Below are positions 44,650 through 55,994 of a stretch of 64,000 nt of DNA, in pieces. This stretch comes from Simmondsia chinensis (lineage: Eukaryota; Streptophyta; Magnoliopsida; Caryophyllales; Simmondsiaceae). The notes beneath the pieces are model-generated. The model was not told the DNA's origin. It saw only the letters and a program-made list of their open reading frames with translations, and searched no databases. The translations under genes were made by a program, and so were the position numbers. Positions within the stretch are counted from its first letter, which is position 1. Each line of letters starts with the position of its first letter. Location: positions 31,736,186 to 31,800,185 of the forward strand of contig JAGTTD010000002.1 of NCBI GenBank assembly GCA_018398585.1, given 5' to 3'.

Positions 44650-45028
44650 TAAGGTTTCTTTTTAGATTCCAAATCTTAGCATATATTAGGCTATTTATTT
44701 CCAGTAAAATCTAGGTATTATACTTACTCATATTTCAAAGTAGCCACATGCCTGCTATGTGGTTGTCAACTAGGGAAAAGTCCATGTGTTGAAACTCAAA
44801 TTTAATATTGTATATAAAGGGAAGGGTGCATCCATTAGAGTTTCAGGTAGACAACAACAATTAGGGTTGATTTTACATGTAAGGAGTTTTAGCTCCTCAC
44901 CTTTTGCAACCCAGAAGGAAGCATTGATTTGCCTCTTAGTTGTTAAATAGCATCATCAACCAATCCATTGTGATTAAGAATCTATTAGTACGTCTTTTAC
45001 CAACGTGGTCCAAGATCTTATATAGACA
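44650..45028 (+). repeat. LTR fragment with promoter and primer-binding site
   Basis: TATATAAAGG at 44811-44820 is a good TATA box. An R-U5-like stretch follows and ends TATAGACA at 45028. One base later comes TGGTATCATGC (45030-45040), close to the TGGTATCAGAGC that pairs with initiator methionine tRNA. The left edge is uncertain. The rest of the element is not found, because the LINE is inserted at 45296. Confidence 0.5.
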
Positions 45029-45285
45029 ATGGTATCATGCTCAAATGTCAATGTATGCTGTAAAAGGAAATACCCAATGATAAACCCCACAGAGGCTGTC
45101 GCCTTGGTCCGTCATTTGGGCAAGGCAAAGAGTCTATCCTCGAAAACATGACGTCTACCAACTAAGAGCTTTAACTATTTCAAACACCACAGCCAAGCAT
45201 ATAACACCACAACAACTCAACGAAAATACAATGTATTATCGTCCAACTTCATAGGTTCAATAATCATCGAAAAAATTCCAACCTC
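45029..45285 (+). promoter_or_regulatory. Primer-binding site and short leader
   Basis: TGGTATCATGC at 45030-45040 follows the LTR end and would prime minus-strand synthesis from tRNA-Met. The remaining sequence to 45285 is non-coding leader. It stops at the LINE target site. Confidence 0.45.
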
Positions 45286-45295
45286 ATAGGTACTT
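45286..45295. repeat. Target-site duplication of LINE-1, left copy
   Basis: ATAGGTACTT is repeated at 49931-49940 on the far side of the LINE. Confidence 0.8.
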
Positions 45296-45334
45296 TTTTT
45301 TTTTTATCAACAAAATAGTCCAAGGCTGAACAGA

Positions 45335-46297
45335 CTAACATCCAACATCAAGCTGGAAAATAGAACATAGTTGGGGTGGAGGGGCTAACCACCACCTATG
45401 ATTACAACAATTATCAAAATGAAACTTGGCCACCATATGGGCCACTTGTTTACAATCACAAGGGATCCAACGAAAGACAATACAATCAAAAGCCACTTTA
45501 AGTCTAAGAATATCCTTGACTATAGCTTGTGTCATCCACGAGAAGTCCCAAAGGTTTATAGCTTGGATGACCTCTAAGTTATCAGACTCAAAAATCACTT
45601 TCCTCCTTCCAGATGAGATAGCCAAAACAAAAAAGCCTCTAATAGCTAGAGTTTCCACCACCATGAGAAGAGCAGCATGAGGGGAAAAGCACCGGCCTTT
45701 GAAAACCAAGCCATTAGAACCACGGGCCACGACTGCACAAACGGCCCTTTTGTCTTTCCTCCAAGCAGCGTTAGTGTTGAGTTTTACAAAGTGAGGAGGG
45801 GGAGGGTACCACCTGGACGGCATGGGACCTGAAACGACAGGGCGGCACAGGGACTCATTCACCTTCTTAAGGTGAAATAGCACAACTCCCAATCTGAATC
45901 GGATTGAGGGTTCTCCCTTTAAAAACCAACGAACATCTATTTTTCCAAAGCCACCGACATAAGGATGCACAACAAGCAATAAATTCAGAGTCAAACTTGG
46001 ACACCGTGAAAAGAGACTCCCACCACAGGACAAAACTTGGGAACCCAACCTCCTCGGGCCCAAAGCCAAGGTTCGAAGAGGACCAGGTTTGTTGGAAAAA
46101 CGAGCAGAAGAACAAAATATGATCAATTGACTAGAGATCATGATCGCAACACGGACATTGGGGGGCAACAGAAAGATTTCTTTTAAAAAGATTTTCCCCG
46201 GTAGCAAGGGCGTTGCAACACGCCCTCCATATGAAGTGTTTAACGTTGGGCACATAAGGCAAGTTTCAAATACAAGCCAAGGCTCTATTTGCAACAA
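45335..46297 (-). pseudogene. LINE-1 zinc-binding region and C-terminal RNase H
   Basis: The 320-codon open stretch on the minus strand is the best-preserved coding in the LINE. Its first part is out of frame with the zf-RVT block, visible in the overlapping frame as CPCC...FFCSFFQQTW. From about residue 165 it is a plant RNase H (RVT_3): PPPHFVKLNTNAAWRKDKRA, VVETLAIRGF, FESDNLEVIQA, then FRWIPCDCKQVAHMVAKF. In catalytic order, the first aspartate (usual NxDGA) is asparagine, the glutamate and second aspartate are kept, and the last aspartate (usual N..AD.LA) is histidine. It would not be active. Confidence 0.85.
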
Positions 46298-46319
46298 ATT
46301 CCAACGACGACCCCCTGTC

Positions 46320-47160
46320 CCGTGATTGGGCTTAGAGCTTCTTCTTCCAATGGAGGTAACCCAACTTCACACTATAATTTCCTGTCTTTGATCCCATCCA
46401 AATAAACATGTCTTTGATGCCATGGCCACCTATAAGAATAGACTCTATTTTTCGAACTATGTATTTAGGGAAGCAATTATTTAGTTTCTGAAAATTCCAA
46501 CGCCTTAGATTGTGGACAATAAGGTTCGACACTTTTTCTATGAAGTCGCTAGAGGACTGGATGAGGGGGTCGGGCGCCTATTTAAGTCGGGGATCCACTT
46601 TTCACTCCAAATGTTCACAGAATTTTCATCCCCTATAGACCACCTGAGATCATTAACTGTAAAATCCTGCCCATTAAGTAAACTCCTGCATCCCCACTAA
46701 GGATTACTGCCCAATGAGGCTTTAATAAAAGATGTCTTAGGGAAATGAACTCCTTTAGAACATTAACCCAGAACGCATCCGGGCTAGGAATGATACGCCA
46801 AGCTTGTGTTCCCACTAATGAGGTATTAAAGCCCTCAAACTCATGGAAGCAAAGCCCTCCCTCCAACTTTAAATCACTCAACACACTCCAATTTGTCCAA
46901 TGGACAACCCGAATACTATTCGCTTCCCCCCTCCACTAGAACCTAGCCATCAAACCGCTAATCTTTGAGCAAAAGGATTTGAAGATCTTAAAACAGTGCA
47001 AATATAAATAGGGATAGCTGAAAAAGCAAACTTTATATGCACCTCTCTATCCGCACGGGACAATAAAGAGTTTGCCCACCCTTTAAGCCTCTTTCTGATT
47101 CTATCATGGATGAAGGTAAGGGCCCCTCCCTTAGATTTACCCCCACACAAGTCGAATCCC
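46320..47160 (-). pseudogene. LINE-1 connection domain between RT and RNase H
   Basis: Conserved plant LINE phrases run on the minus strand in broken frames. MCGGKSKGGALTFIHDRI, KGWANSLLSRADREVHIK lies at 47150-46990. LKLEGGLCFHEFEGFNTSL and QAWRIIPSPDAFW lie at 46880-46770. The MGSKTGNYSVKLGY start of the zinc-binding region lies near 46380. They follow RT directly and lead into the frame at 46297. Confidence 0.75.
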
Positions 47161-47169
47161 TAAATAGAG

Positions 47170-47850
47170 ATCATCATCATGCATGGCATCTACCCCAAAG
47201 AAGTTTTGACAATCGATTATCATATGGAGTTCAATATTGAAAGAGAAGAAAGCTTTTGACTTAGAAAAATTAATTTCTTGCCCCGAAGCTCGATAAAACT
47301 AATTAAATATCTCCTTGACCATATAACAAGATTGCACAGTGACGTCAAAGAACAAAATATAGTCAGGGGTGAATCTGTTGATTCAAAACGGGTTCCATAA
47401 CAAAAACAAACAGGTAAGGGGATAATGGATCCCCTTGACGCAATCCTTTCCCTGCCCGCACTTGACCCACCCGGCTCCAATTAACCGTAGGGTTAATTGA
47501 CACTAATTTAACACACTGCATGACCAAATTGATAAACATAGGGTGAAATCCAATTTTATCAAAACACACTCCAGAAAAGTCAAATTGGCGTGATCGTAAG
47601 CTTTTGTAAGATTGACTTTTAGAGCCATGACCCCCTTATTCCCTCTTTTCCTCAATCTCATGCGGTAAAATGCTTCGTGGGCAACTAAAATATTATCTTG
47701 GATTTGCCTCCCTTTAACAAAAGCCGCTTGATAAGGGGAGATAAGGTCCGGCATAAGAAGCTTTAGGTGGTTCACAATAATGTTAGCAATAATCTTATAT
47801 ATAAAGTTACAAACACTTACCGACCTGAATTGATTCAACGATTCGGGGTT
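47170..47850 (-). pseudogene. LINE-1 reverse transcriptase core
   Basis: On the minus strand: FRSVSVCNFIYKIIANIIVN, AAFVKGRQIQDNILVAHEAF, MALKVNLTKAYDHANLTFLE at 47838-47590. Here the usual DMSKAYDRV has changed to NLTKAYDHA, so the first catalytic aspartate is lost. Then comes GLRQGDPLSPYLF at about 47450-47430. The FADD site is degenerate: INRFTPDYILFF stands in its place near 47370. ASGQEINFSKSKAFFSFN follows. The enzyme is inactive. Confidence 0.8.
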
Positions 47851-49113
47851 GTTGATTTTCGAAATGAGGACAATATCGGTCTCATTAAAATATTTTAGTA
47901 ATCGACCATTTTAAAAGGAGTCCAACACAGCGTTGAACACATCATTCGCAATTAAATCCCAATATTCTAAATAAAAGATACTTGGGAAACCATCGAGACC
48001 AGGAGCTTTGAGGCTACCGAGTTACTTCACAGCTTGAAAAACCTCACCTACTTGTATCGGTGCACATAACAGCTCATTATATTGATCAGAGACAAGCCGT
48101 GGAATAGCACGAGCTACTTCCTCATAATTCTCCCCTTCCTTGACAGCATCTAAACCACTGAAATACTGAAGAACAACTTCTTTTATACCCTCACTACTAT
48201 CTATTCAATTTCCCTAATCACCCCAAATCCTCAACACTAAGTTTCTTCTCCTCCTCCCAAGGGTGGACGCATGGAAAAATTGTGTTCTTGTCACCATATT
48301 TAAGTCAGTTCACCCATGACCATTGATGCCAGTGCATTTCCTCTGCCTTCCAGATCCTCTTTAATTGTTCGTTGAGTTTAATTTCAATGTCACATGCAAG
48401 GCAAGGTTCTTCAAAACTTTGGATGATTTCAAGCTTTTGCAACAAGCTTTGGACCAAGGGCATTTCTACCTGTTCTTTTATTAGTCCACCACCTACTCAA
48501 TCAGTGCTTGCAATTGTTGAGCTTTTGATGGACTTTTAGCATTCTCAAGCCTCTAACCAGCTGGAGCCATCCTTCACTCACTATCTCGGCACAATCATCC
48601 TCAATGAGCCATTTTGATTCAAACTTGAAGTTCGGCTTTGGCTTCACACCCGTTCCCTCGAGCAGGATAATCAGGGGTCAGTGGTCAGACCCCACTGCCG
48701 ACAAAAGGATAGCTTCTACAAACTCGAACATGGAAAGCCAAGAATGGTTCACAGCTATTTTGTCTATACATTCTCTTATAAGAATCTCCCCATCTTTGTT
48801 ATTAGCCCATGAGAATCTGCAACCTTTTATATCAAGTTCAACAGTTGGCACATCTCGTAAACTCCACTAATCAAATCCAATTGAGCTTAACAGACATTCA
48901 ACTTGTTTGACTTGTCAAAAATCGAAGAGAGCATATTAAAGTCACCGGATGCACAAAAAGGGGAGGGGAAGCCAGCAAAAATTGAGCAAAAACCATCCTA
49001 AATACTTACCCTCTAACAAACCGTACATAAACAAAAGCATGAAACCATCTTTTCGAAATCTAGATCATCTCAATCCACACCTTGATAATTCTATTGGATC
49101 GATTTGCCAACTC

Positions 49114-49122
49114 AATTCTGAC
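49114..49122. repeat. Target-site duplication of SINE in LINE-1, left copy
   Basis: AATTCTGAC here is repeated exactly at 49315-49323. Confidence 0.7.
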
Positions 49123-49314
49123 ATCTTCATTCCAATCATCATCATCATCGTCATCATACCCAGTGCCATAAGGGCTCGCACTTGCGTAGGGTCTGGGAGG
49201 GGTAGGATGTACGTAGCCTTACCCTATCAGGGTGAGACCCTAACAAGAGACTGTTTCCGAGGACCCCCAACCTGTTAGTTGATAATTATTAAGGGTCCGT
49301 AAAAAGAGTATGGA
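49123..49314 (-). mobile_element. SINE with ATG-type tail, minus strand
   Basis: Read on the minus strand the body has GGGGGTCCTCGGAAACAG, GGGTAAGGCTACGTACATCC, CCTCCCAGACCCTACGC and GCACTGGGT. A tail of repeated ATG follows. It is the same SINE family as 43714-43897, although there the tail is TTG. A 9-bp duplication flanks it, and the LINE endonuclease is continuous when the insert is ignored. Confidence 0.75.
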
Positions 49315-49930
49315 AATTCTGACCATGGGCTAAACCCCCAAACAATCCCTTAAGATCTACCACAACGACATTTGGATAGTTTAGGTTATTAAGGACATTG
49401 ACCACAAAATCTCTCTTTTGCTTGGTTTCAGCCAAAAAAGCCACATAAGGCTTGTACTTATGAACCACCTCCTACAAAGCCTGAACTGTCCAAGGCCCCC
49501 CAAGCTCTTGTTAATTCCAACATAATAGACTCATGAGGAAGAGAAAGTCAAGCACAGGAGAACGAAGAGCACTTGAGCTAGGATCATTAAAAGATCACAG
49601 ATTTGGTGATGGTAATGAAGCAGAGACGATCACGAAGGAAGAGACCAAATCGACTCAAAAATTAAAGCACATAGCAGAGAAAGAGCTAAAACAAACCCCT
49701 GATCAATAAATATTGAGTTATGAAGGGGAAGCACACAGTCTTACTACTAGGGTTTAGGTAATTGAAGTCCGTCTGACAAGCCGCTCAACATAATAAAAGG
49801 AGCCAACACTCGTGAGACAAGGATGAAATGCAAATCAATTGAAAATGGAGATAGAGATTAAGTAAAAGTAGAGGAAAAGTTGAGGGCAAAAAGCCCTAGC
49901 TGAACTCCACTCAGAGGGAAACTCCGATCT

Positions 49931-49940
49931 ATAGGTACTT
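49931..49940. repeat. Target-site duplication of LINE-1, right copy
   Basis: ATAGGTACTT, as at 45286-45295. Confidence 0.8.
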
Positions 49941-50283
49941 CATAAATTATAATATTATGAGCATAAGGGGTAAATGAGGAAAAAACTATAAAACATCAAG
50001 AAACCACAAAAACCCACTAACAAGAGAAAATAAGCACACACTGAACCTACATAGGACTCCTAAAAGAACATGAGTCCCACTATAACTAAGAGGGTAAGAG
50101 CACAAAAAGGGATTACAATGAAGTAATAGGAAACCTTGCATAGTTCGATTTATACTCTCCCTAAATCCTCCAACTACACTCAATCTACACATAAAAAACA
50201 TACACAATAATTATACATAACCATATAGAAAATATTCAGAAACTAAGAAAACCCAAATAGAACCTAGGCCCCGAAAGTCCTAC
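49941..50283. other. AT-rich spacer, possibly a 3' untranslated region
   Basis: No coding or repeat match is evident. On the minus strand it lies downstream of the exon-like fragment 50284-50475 and is T-rich, as expected of a plant 3' untranslated region. Confidence 0.3.
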
Positions 50284-50475
50284 CTCTTCTGAGCGGTATT
50301 TTTCGATGACTTCACACTAGGTTTATCTTCATCCAGCCAACAGTTAGGAGAGTCTATTGACACAAGAGGGGCATCCTTTGGCTAAAACTCCTCCTCCTTA
50401 TGAAAGCAGCCTAGATCATTGATTGATTCAAGAGAACTAGGGTATTTGGTAGGTCAAGGTACAATTTCCTTCACT
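50284..50475 (-). pseudogene. Exon-like fragment of an unknown gene
   Basis: On the minus strand one frame reads 60 or so codons with only two internal stops and natural-looking composition: PTKYPSSLESINDLGCFHKE, then PKDAPLVSIDSPNCWLDEDK, then a lysine/serine-rich end and TAG at about 50284. It does not resemble any retroelement domain I know. The Copia-E2 LTR begins 38 bases upstream, so the rest of a host gene may lie beyond that element. A gene fragment carried by a transposon is the alternative. The function is unknown. Confidence 0.35.
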
Positions 50476-50512
50476 TGATGTCACATGCGAAGACCTCTTC
50501 GTCCCTATCAAA

Positions 50513-52273
50513 TGTTGGGAACGTATCTTTAGAATATTTCCCTAAATGGGTGCAACGAAATTCCAATTTAAAGTTCTTAATTTTAAATCTAAAGCCTGGC
50601 CTAATTAAACTATTTAATTAGATCTAGATCTTACTCTAATAGGTTTATAATATGACAAACAAAAATATCAAATAAAACAAATATAAACATAGTATATAGA
50701 ATAAACAAAATAAAGAAAAATAAATTAAATATCAAATACTTAATTTAGACATACTTGAAGCGCGAATCCCAACTCTGATTAAAAGATCTGAAATTCGAAG
50801 AATAATTCTACACCTCAAGGTCTTCTTTGTAATGACTTCTTCTAGCACCAAGAGGGTGGGCTCCTAAAGATATTTAACTTAGAAAAAATTTTGGAACAAA
50901 AATTTTCCTTCAATCTTTCTGAAAATAATTTTTCAGAAAAATTATGCTAAATAATAATTTAAAAAATCCCTAAAACAATTTCAGGGTTTTTCGTCATGGG
51001 AGAAAACCAGGTTCTAAAACCCTAAACTTACATATCTCAAATCCACAACAGCTGCGTGCTTTATATAACAATATATATATTAAAGAAGTGGGCCCAATGC
51101 GGGGCTCGCACAAAAAAAAATGCTATCGTTGCTCTTTTTTTTTTTTTTTTTTTTGTTGATATATTCATCTCATGAATATTTGTTTTGCGTAAAAATTTAT
51201 TTGTCTCATAAATAAATAATTCAACCAATGAATTCATTTTTAAATATTTTCAAACAGTGCTTATGTTGAGACTTACGAAGGGACCTCAGGGACAATCTAA
51301 CTCTAGCACCAAATTGGTCAAATCTGATTATCATCTCATGATAACAATTGATTACCATTTAGTTAAACTTAATTCCGCTAAATAAGTTTTACTGCACTCT
51401 AGAATTAAATATATTCACTCAAGAATTTTCCAAATAACTTTTATTATGACAATTAACCCCTCTATTAGAAAGCAGTGAGCAAAAGTAACTTTAACTACTA
51501 TCGTTACATTTCTCACATCTCGTCGCAGTTCCCGACTCGCACATCTCGATCAATTCAATAGTACAAAAATAATTTCCACATTAATTCCAAATGTCAAATA
51601 TATGGAATACATTGGGAAAAGATTCTAGAATCTATTCATATATTTGTGAATCAACTAAGGGGACATCTTTATCTCGTTAGAGACTATGGATTCCACGTAA
51701 AACAACTGTTCCCGCTACATTTCATGCCATTACCCAACACGCATAAGATTCAAGTCAATGCACTTTGACTAATCCTTTTGGCATATCAAAGCAACGAACA
51801 ACCATGCACGAGTTCAGACTATTCCTGGATTTAGAGTTATTGTCTTACAGAACTAATTATTTCTTATAGCAGTTAAGGAACAAATAATTCAGACGGTCTT
51901 AATCAGTGTTCCAATCTTATTGAAAACACCAACATAATACTGTTGGATCCCTATCCACATAACCAAGACAAGTCATCAAAATTATCATAGTATAGTTTTA
52001 TCAGACAAGTTGTCCAACCTTATCACTGACTACAAACATACTTTGACAACATATCAATAGTTTGATCTAAGTCTATATGTGGTTCAATTTCATTGACCAC
52101 CTAAACCAAACCTAACATATCATCTTGGACTACATCAATCTCATGGAACATTTTAGAAAAGAATCACACACATGTTTGACTTGCAAAACATAATCAGAAA
52201 ATAAATAAAACAATTTCATTTATTTAATATTTAAAACTAATTAATCGTGTTTTTTAGGACATTAATTCCAACA
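50513..52273 (-). repeat. 3' LTR of Copia-E copy 2 (1761 bp)
   Basis: On the plus strand it starts TGTTGGGAACG and ends ATTCCAACA, so both ends carry the inverted TGTTGG/CCAACA. On the minus strand it follows the PPT GGACAAGTGGGAGAT (52274-52288). TATATAAAGCACG near 51060 on the minus strand is a likely TATA box. A T run of about 22 lies at 51131-51152. It is the longest LTR in the window and shows no internal break. Confidence 0.8.
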
Positions 52274-54690
52274 ATCTCCCACTTGTCCTAAACCTAATCA
52301 GCCTTGCGTTGCATAAATATCCCTTAGGGATCTATCAATTCATTGACTATAAACTTTATCAATACCCATCTGTCACTATCCCATTGTTTTGCTCATATGC
52401 TTTCATCTTTTAAGTACCTTCTGAGTTAACTAGTCTACTCAACAACTCCATAGCTGTTAAGTACCCGACTTTCGTTGTGAAGTAAGCAATACAAGACTGC
52501 TTCACTCTTCACTATCTAATGACCCCCACTAAAAGGGTAAACACGGATTTGACGTCTAATGTCTAAACTCCCTTTTCAAAACAAACAACCCATAAAAAAC
52601 TCACATTCTTTCTTTTGAATCTCGCGTAAGCTTGATCCTAAGATTATACTGTGCTCATCTTAGGTCTTTCACTTTTAACTAGCTAGACAATTAAATCTTA
52701 ACAACTCATTGCAATTTTATATCATTCTCAATTAGTAGAATCCATTTATATACAACACGGAGAAAGTCACTACTTTCCAGCGATGTCGCAAGTCCTCTCA
52801 CTATTCACTAACCATTAATTCAAATCCCTAGAACTTGATTAGTCACCATTGAGTCTACTATTCAATAAACAAGATGCCTATTTAAGTCTACAAATAGACT
52901 TCCTCAGTTTGCTTACTATATGCTCCCTACTCTTGGCAATAAACTTGTTTCGTTGTATCATATGCATAAGTTTCCAAGATGACCATTCAAAAAATGTCAT
53001 CTTGAGTTCCATTTCCATACCTCATTACAATGAGGTATAATGGATGAGAGTATCCTTATGGACTTATGCATAACATCTGGCTAGAAGGTCTCATCCAAAG
53101 ACGATTCCTTCCTTTAGGGTATAACCTACTTCCATCAATCTATTTTGAAGGCCTCAACATTCTCGTCCGCTTAACTCTTTAATTCTCGTAGATCCATTCA
53201 GATCCAATCTAATGACTTAATGTCTTTCAACCCATCTGTCTGCATCTTTATACTTAAGAGTTTTATTTTAGTCTAAAGGATCAGATTCACCATTATACTT
53301 AACTGTTAAGACTGAAGACAAGATCCATTAGGTGACCCTAACCATCCTCCCACTACTTCAAAGCTCTAATGTACTTAGTGTGACAATAACCTAGTTGAAG
53401 ATATATCTAATGCATCATATACACTATAAATTGTTTCAAGCTGTAGAGACACGGTATCTCATGCTGTCAATCTATCTAATACAAGCTATATGTTGCACTT
53501 TTAGATCACTTTCTATAACCTCTTACATAATAGACCTATTAATATGCAGATGTGACTCATCATATGAATCTTACCATATTCAGTAACACATTATTAATCC
53601 TTTCTATAACAATTTGTTGTAAGAGAAAATAAGAATCCACCTAAAATTACCACTTTGATCTAATCAAATTGACTTGATATAATTACCTAATTGATCCCAA
53701 CTTTAGTCTTTAATTCTTTGAACTTTTCAAAAGATTCAAGACTTTAGTCTTCATAGGTATATCCATATATCAATTAATTATATAGTTATTCATGAACATT
53801 TTATCAAATACTATTTGCTTCTGCTCATTTAAACTTTTAGCAGTCCATAAATATTTTTGAACAAGTTCTAGCACCTTAGTGACTCTATTGCCTTTACTGT
53901 TAAAGGCACTTTTAATCACCATTAATTCGAACATGATTCACATACTGCTTATCATTTTAATACTTATGATTCTATAAGACAAATCAAACTAGTTATGAAT
54001 CATATCAGATTAATGTGATATAAGATCAAGTGTCACTTAAAAACTTCATGGGCTTCAGGAAATTCATTTTTATATGGTTACACAGTCTAACTTGTATTAG
54101 ACTAATAAATTTCTAGTAACATATTTTTTATTGAAATAAGTCAATTATCTACTAATGTACCTTTTAAATAAACACTTTATTTACATAAATATCAATGTAT
54201 TTTTAATAAAAATAACTAAAAGACTATTTTCAAACAAATAGTAGATAGAATTCAAATTTCTCAAGTACATTAAGGTAGTTACTCAAATACAAAATTGCAT
54301 TCCTTGACTTCAACTACTATCTCTTGGTGCCCATATTGAAAACACATTCACTAGAACACTAGTGAACTACCTATTAGTCACAACTAGAGGAGATAGGATA
54401 TCAAATACCCTACCATGTTGGCTTTCAGTCTTGGCAACAATAGTATCTAAGTACCTAGTCAATTCCTTTTAAAGAATAACGTCCAATGCTTTTATAATGG
54501 AGGCAAAACTATTTTGACTCATGTTTTATCTTACCCTTTAGAGGTTCCTAAGCCCTGAGATAGATGCTTACACTAAGGGGGACTCTTTCCTTAGTTCTTA
54601 TAACACCTTTCTCTCAAATTGTACTTTCATTAGTTCAGATAATGAGCAATCTCTATTTTGTTTGGAGTTCAGTGTGATGTGGCTGATGTA
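52274..54690 (-). pseudogene. Copia-E copy 2 (E2) internal region, decayed pol
   Basis: On the minus strand, traces in Copia order are gag (NRDCSLSELMK near 54660-54630), an integrase core trace with MKTK...VLNLLKSSKN near 53760-53700, and an RT trace (LKMTFFEW, then a KLRKSICRLK block near 52900) whose usual form is VKTAFLNG...KLQKSIYGLK. The 3' untranslated region with PPT follows. Parts match E1 (23180-24100). Numerous stops break every frame. The gag is cut at about 54690 by the Gypsy LTR. Confidence 0.65.
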
Positions 54691-55994
54691 AATGTGAAAA
54701 CAAAACAAACGCGCAAAATGGGACTCACCGCGATGAGGGAGTGAGTCTAAATATGAACTGCTCGGAGAAAAAGTTGTGGTATGTTGGTGTATCTAACTTC
54801 GGAAATACCCTAAGTACAGCTTACACTTCAATTAAGAAGACTTTTGTTAAGTATTTTTGTGGATATATATATATAAATGTTGATAGAAAATAAAACGATA
54901 TGGACCTAACTCAAGTGGCAGTTACAGTGACAGACATCTTTCCTCATATACTTAAAAGTTAGGAAATGGGGTGGAGACAAACCCAAGAGCTCAGCAGTTC
55001 ACTTACAAGCCCAAGTTAATCAGGTTTTCAAGCCTAGTACCCTTGACTTATAACAACTTGAATGAGTTTAGGTCTGATAAGATTAAGATGGATCAAATCA
55101 TATTTAGGTCACTGGATTATGACCAATGCAATCAAGGTCAAGCTTTGGCCATTAAAGCCCTAAACAAAGGCGCGAACCTAAGTTCACCTGACTTATCAAG
55201 TAGTGACAATAGTGTTAAGACCAACCGCAATCAAGCTCAAGCCTTGGCCATCAAAGCCTTAAACTAAAGTCTCAATTTCAACTCATCGAAATATGGGAAC
55301 AAATGAAAACTGAAAGTTCATACCTAAAGCCCAAGAAACTGTATTACTGATGAAGCAAGTACAACAAGTTTTATGTTAAGCTAAGCTATGCTAAGTTACA
55401 CTACTCCTAAGAAAAGATCACAAGTGTGCTGTAAATAAAAATTGATGAAGTTTTGTATTGTGTTGTGTTGTACTCTAGACTGACGCAGAGTCTTTTATTT
55501 ATGAAAAACGAAAAATAATTGTTGCTGCTAATTCTGCGGCACTCTTCCCACATCAGGCCACTAAGCTTCCTCTTATGTACGCAAATATTAATGAATGTGA
55601 CCTTAGTTTAGTATTGGAGGGAATTCCTTGATGCCCACATCCGTAATCTTAGCGGAAGTCCCTTCTAAAAGCCTCATGTCCTCTTGGGTTAAGCTTAATG
55701 CCCAAGTATCTGAGACTGTGCTGCAAGTAACTATCTAGAGCTCGAAAACAACCTGTCTTGCAGCCTTCTTGGTAGCCCCTTGAGCTCGAGTTCCCTTTAC
55801 CTTTCAAGCATCTCGAGCCTTAAGTAGTTGACACTTTTGTTGGGATAATGATCTTCTTAAGATACTAGGCTTGATATGCCTTACTTTAGCACCTAAAGGC
55901 TTAATTCTTCTCAAGGGAGGCCTCATGTGTTAAGCACATGGCACTTTGCTCAAAATGGCATCGTCCTAGTCCCCTCGAATTTAGGGTGTAAAAA
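54690..55994 (-). repeat. 3' LTR of Gypsy-Tat (~1.3 kb)
   Basis: On the minus strand it begins near 55994 (TTTACACCCTAAATTCG, with the usual TG mutated) directly after the PPT AAAGGGGGGCA. It ends in GTTTGTTTTGTTTTCA near 54690, where Copia-E gag resumes. A TATA-like CATAAATAAAAGAC lies near 55495-55508 on the minus strand. A 98-bp period repeat (units starting 55129 and 55227, GCAATCAAG...CTTGGCCAT) lies inside. Edges are accurate to about 10-20 bases. Confidence 0.65.

Larger units (their letters stand above)
48300..49530 (-). pseudogene. LINE-1 endonuclease, split by a SINE
   Basis: The N-terminal part reads ELGGPWTVQALQEVV and VAFLAETKQ near 49500-49420, followed by GLFGGLAHGQNF near 49350-49325. 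The SINE then interrupts. It resumes as VRIELANRSNRIIKVWIEM near 49118-49060. GDFNML is at about 48935 and SDHxPLIILLEG near 48680-48640 is the catalytic C-terminal SDH motif. This domain would nick target DNA. Stops and frame changes disable it. Confidence 0.75.
45296..49930 (-). mobile_element. LINE-1 type retrotransposon, minus strand, near full length
   Basis: A poly(A) tail (T run at 45294-45305), a 10-bp duplication on both sides, and the domain order endonuclease, RT, zinc-binding region, RNase H on the minus strand show a LINE insertion of 4.6 kb. About 400 bases of 5' leader (49930-49530) precede the endonuclease. I see no ORF1. A SINE (49123-49314) is inserted in the endonuclease. 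The frame is broken many times. Confidence 0.85.

Noticed and set aside
45426..46122. Plus-strand frames opposite the LINE RNase H
   Set aside because: They are shadows of the 320-codon minus-strand frame, which has clear RNase H motifs.
54971..55267. 98-codon plus-strand frame with repeated ALAIKALN
   Set aside because: It lies in the Gypsy LTR and reflects the 98-bp tandem repeat. No domain is present, and the LTR structure explains the sequence.
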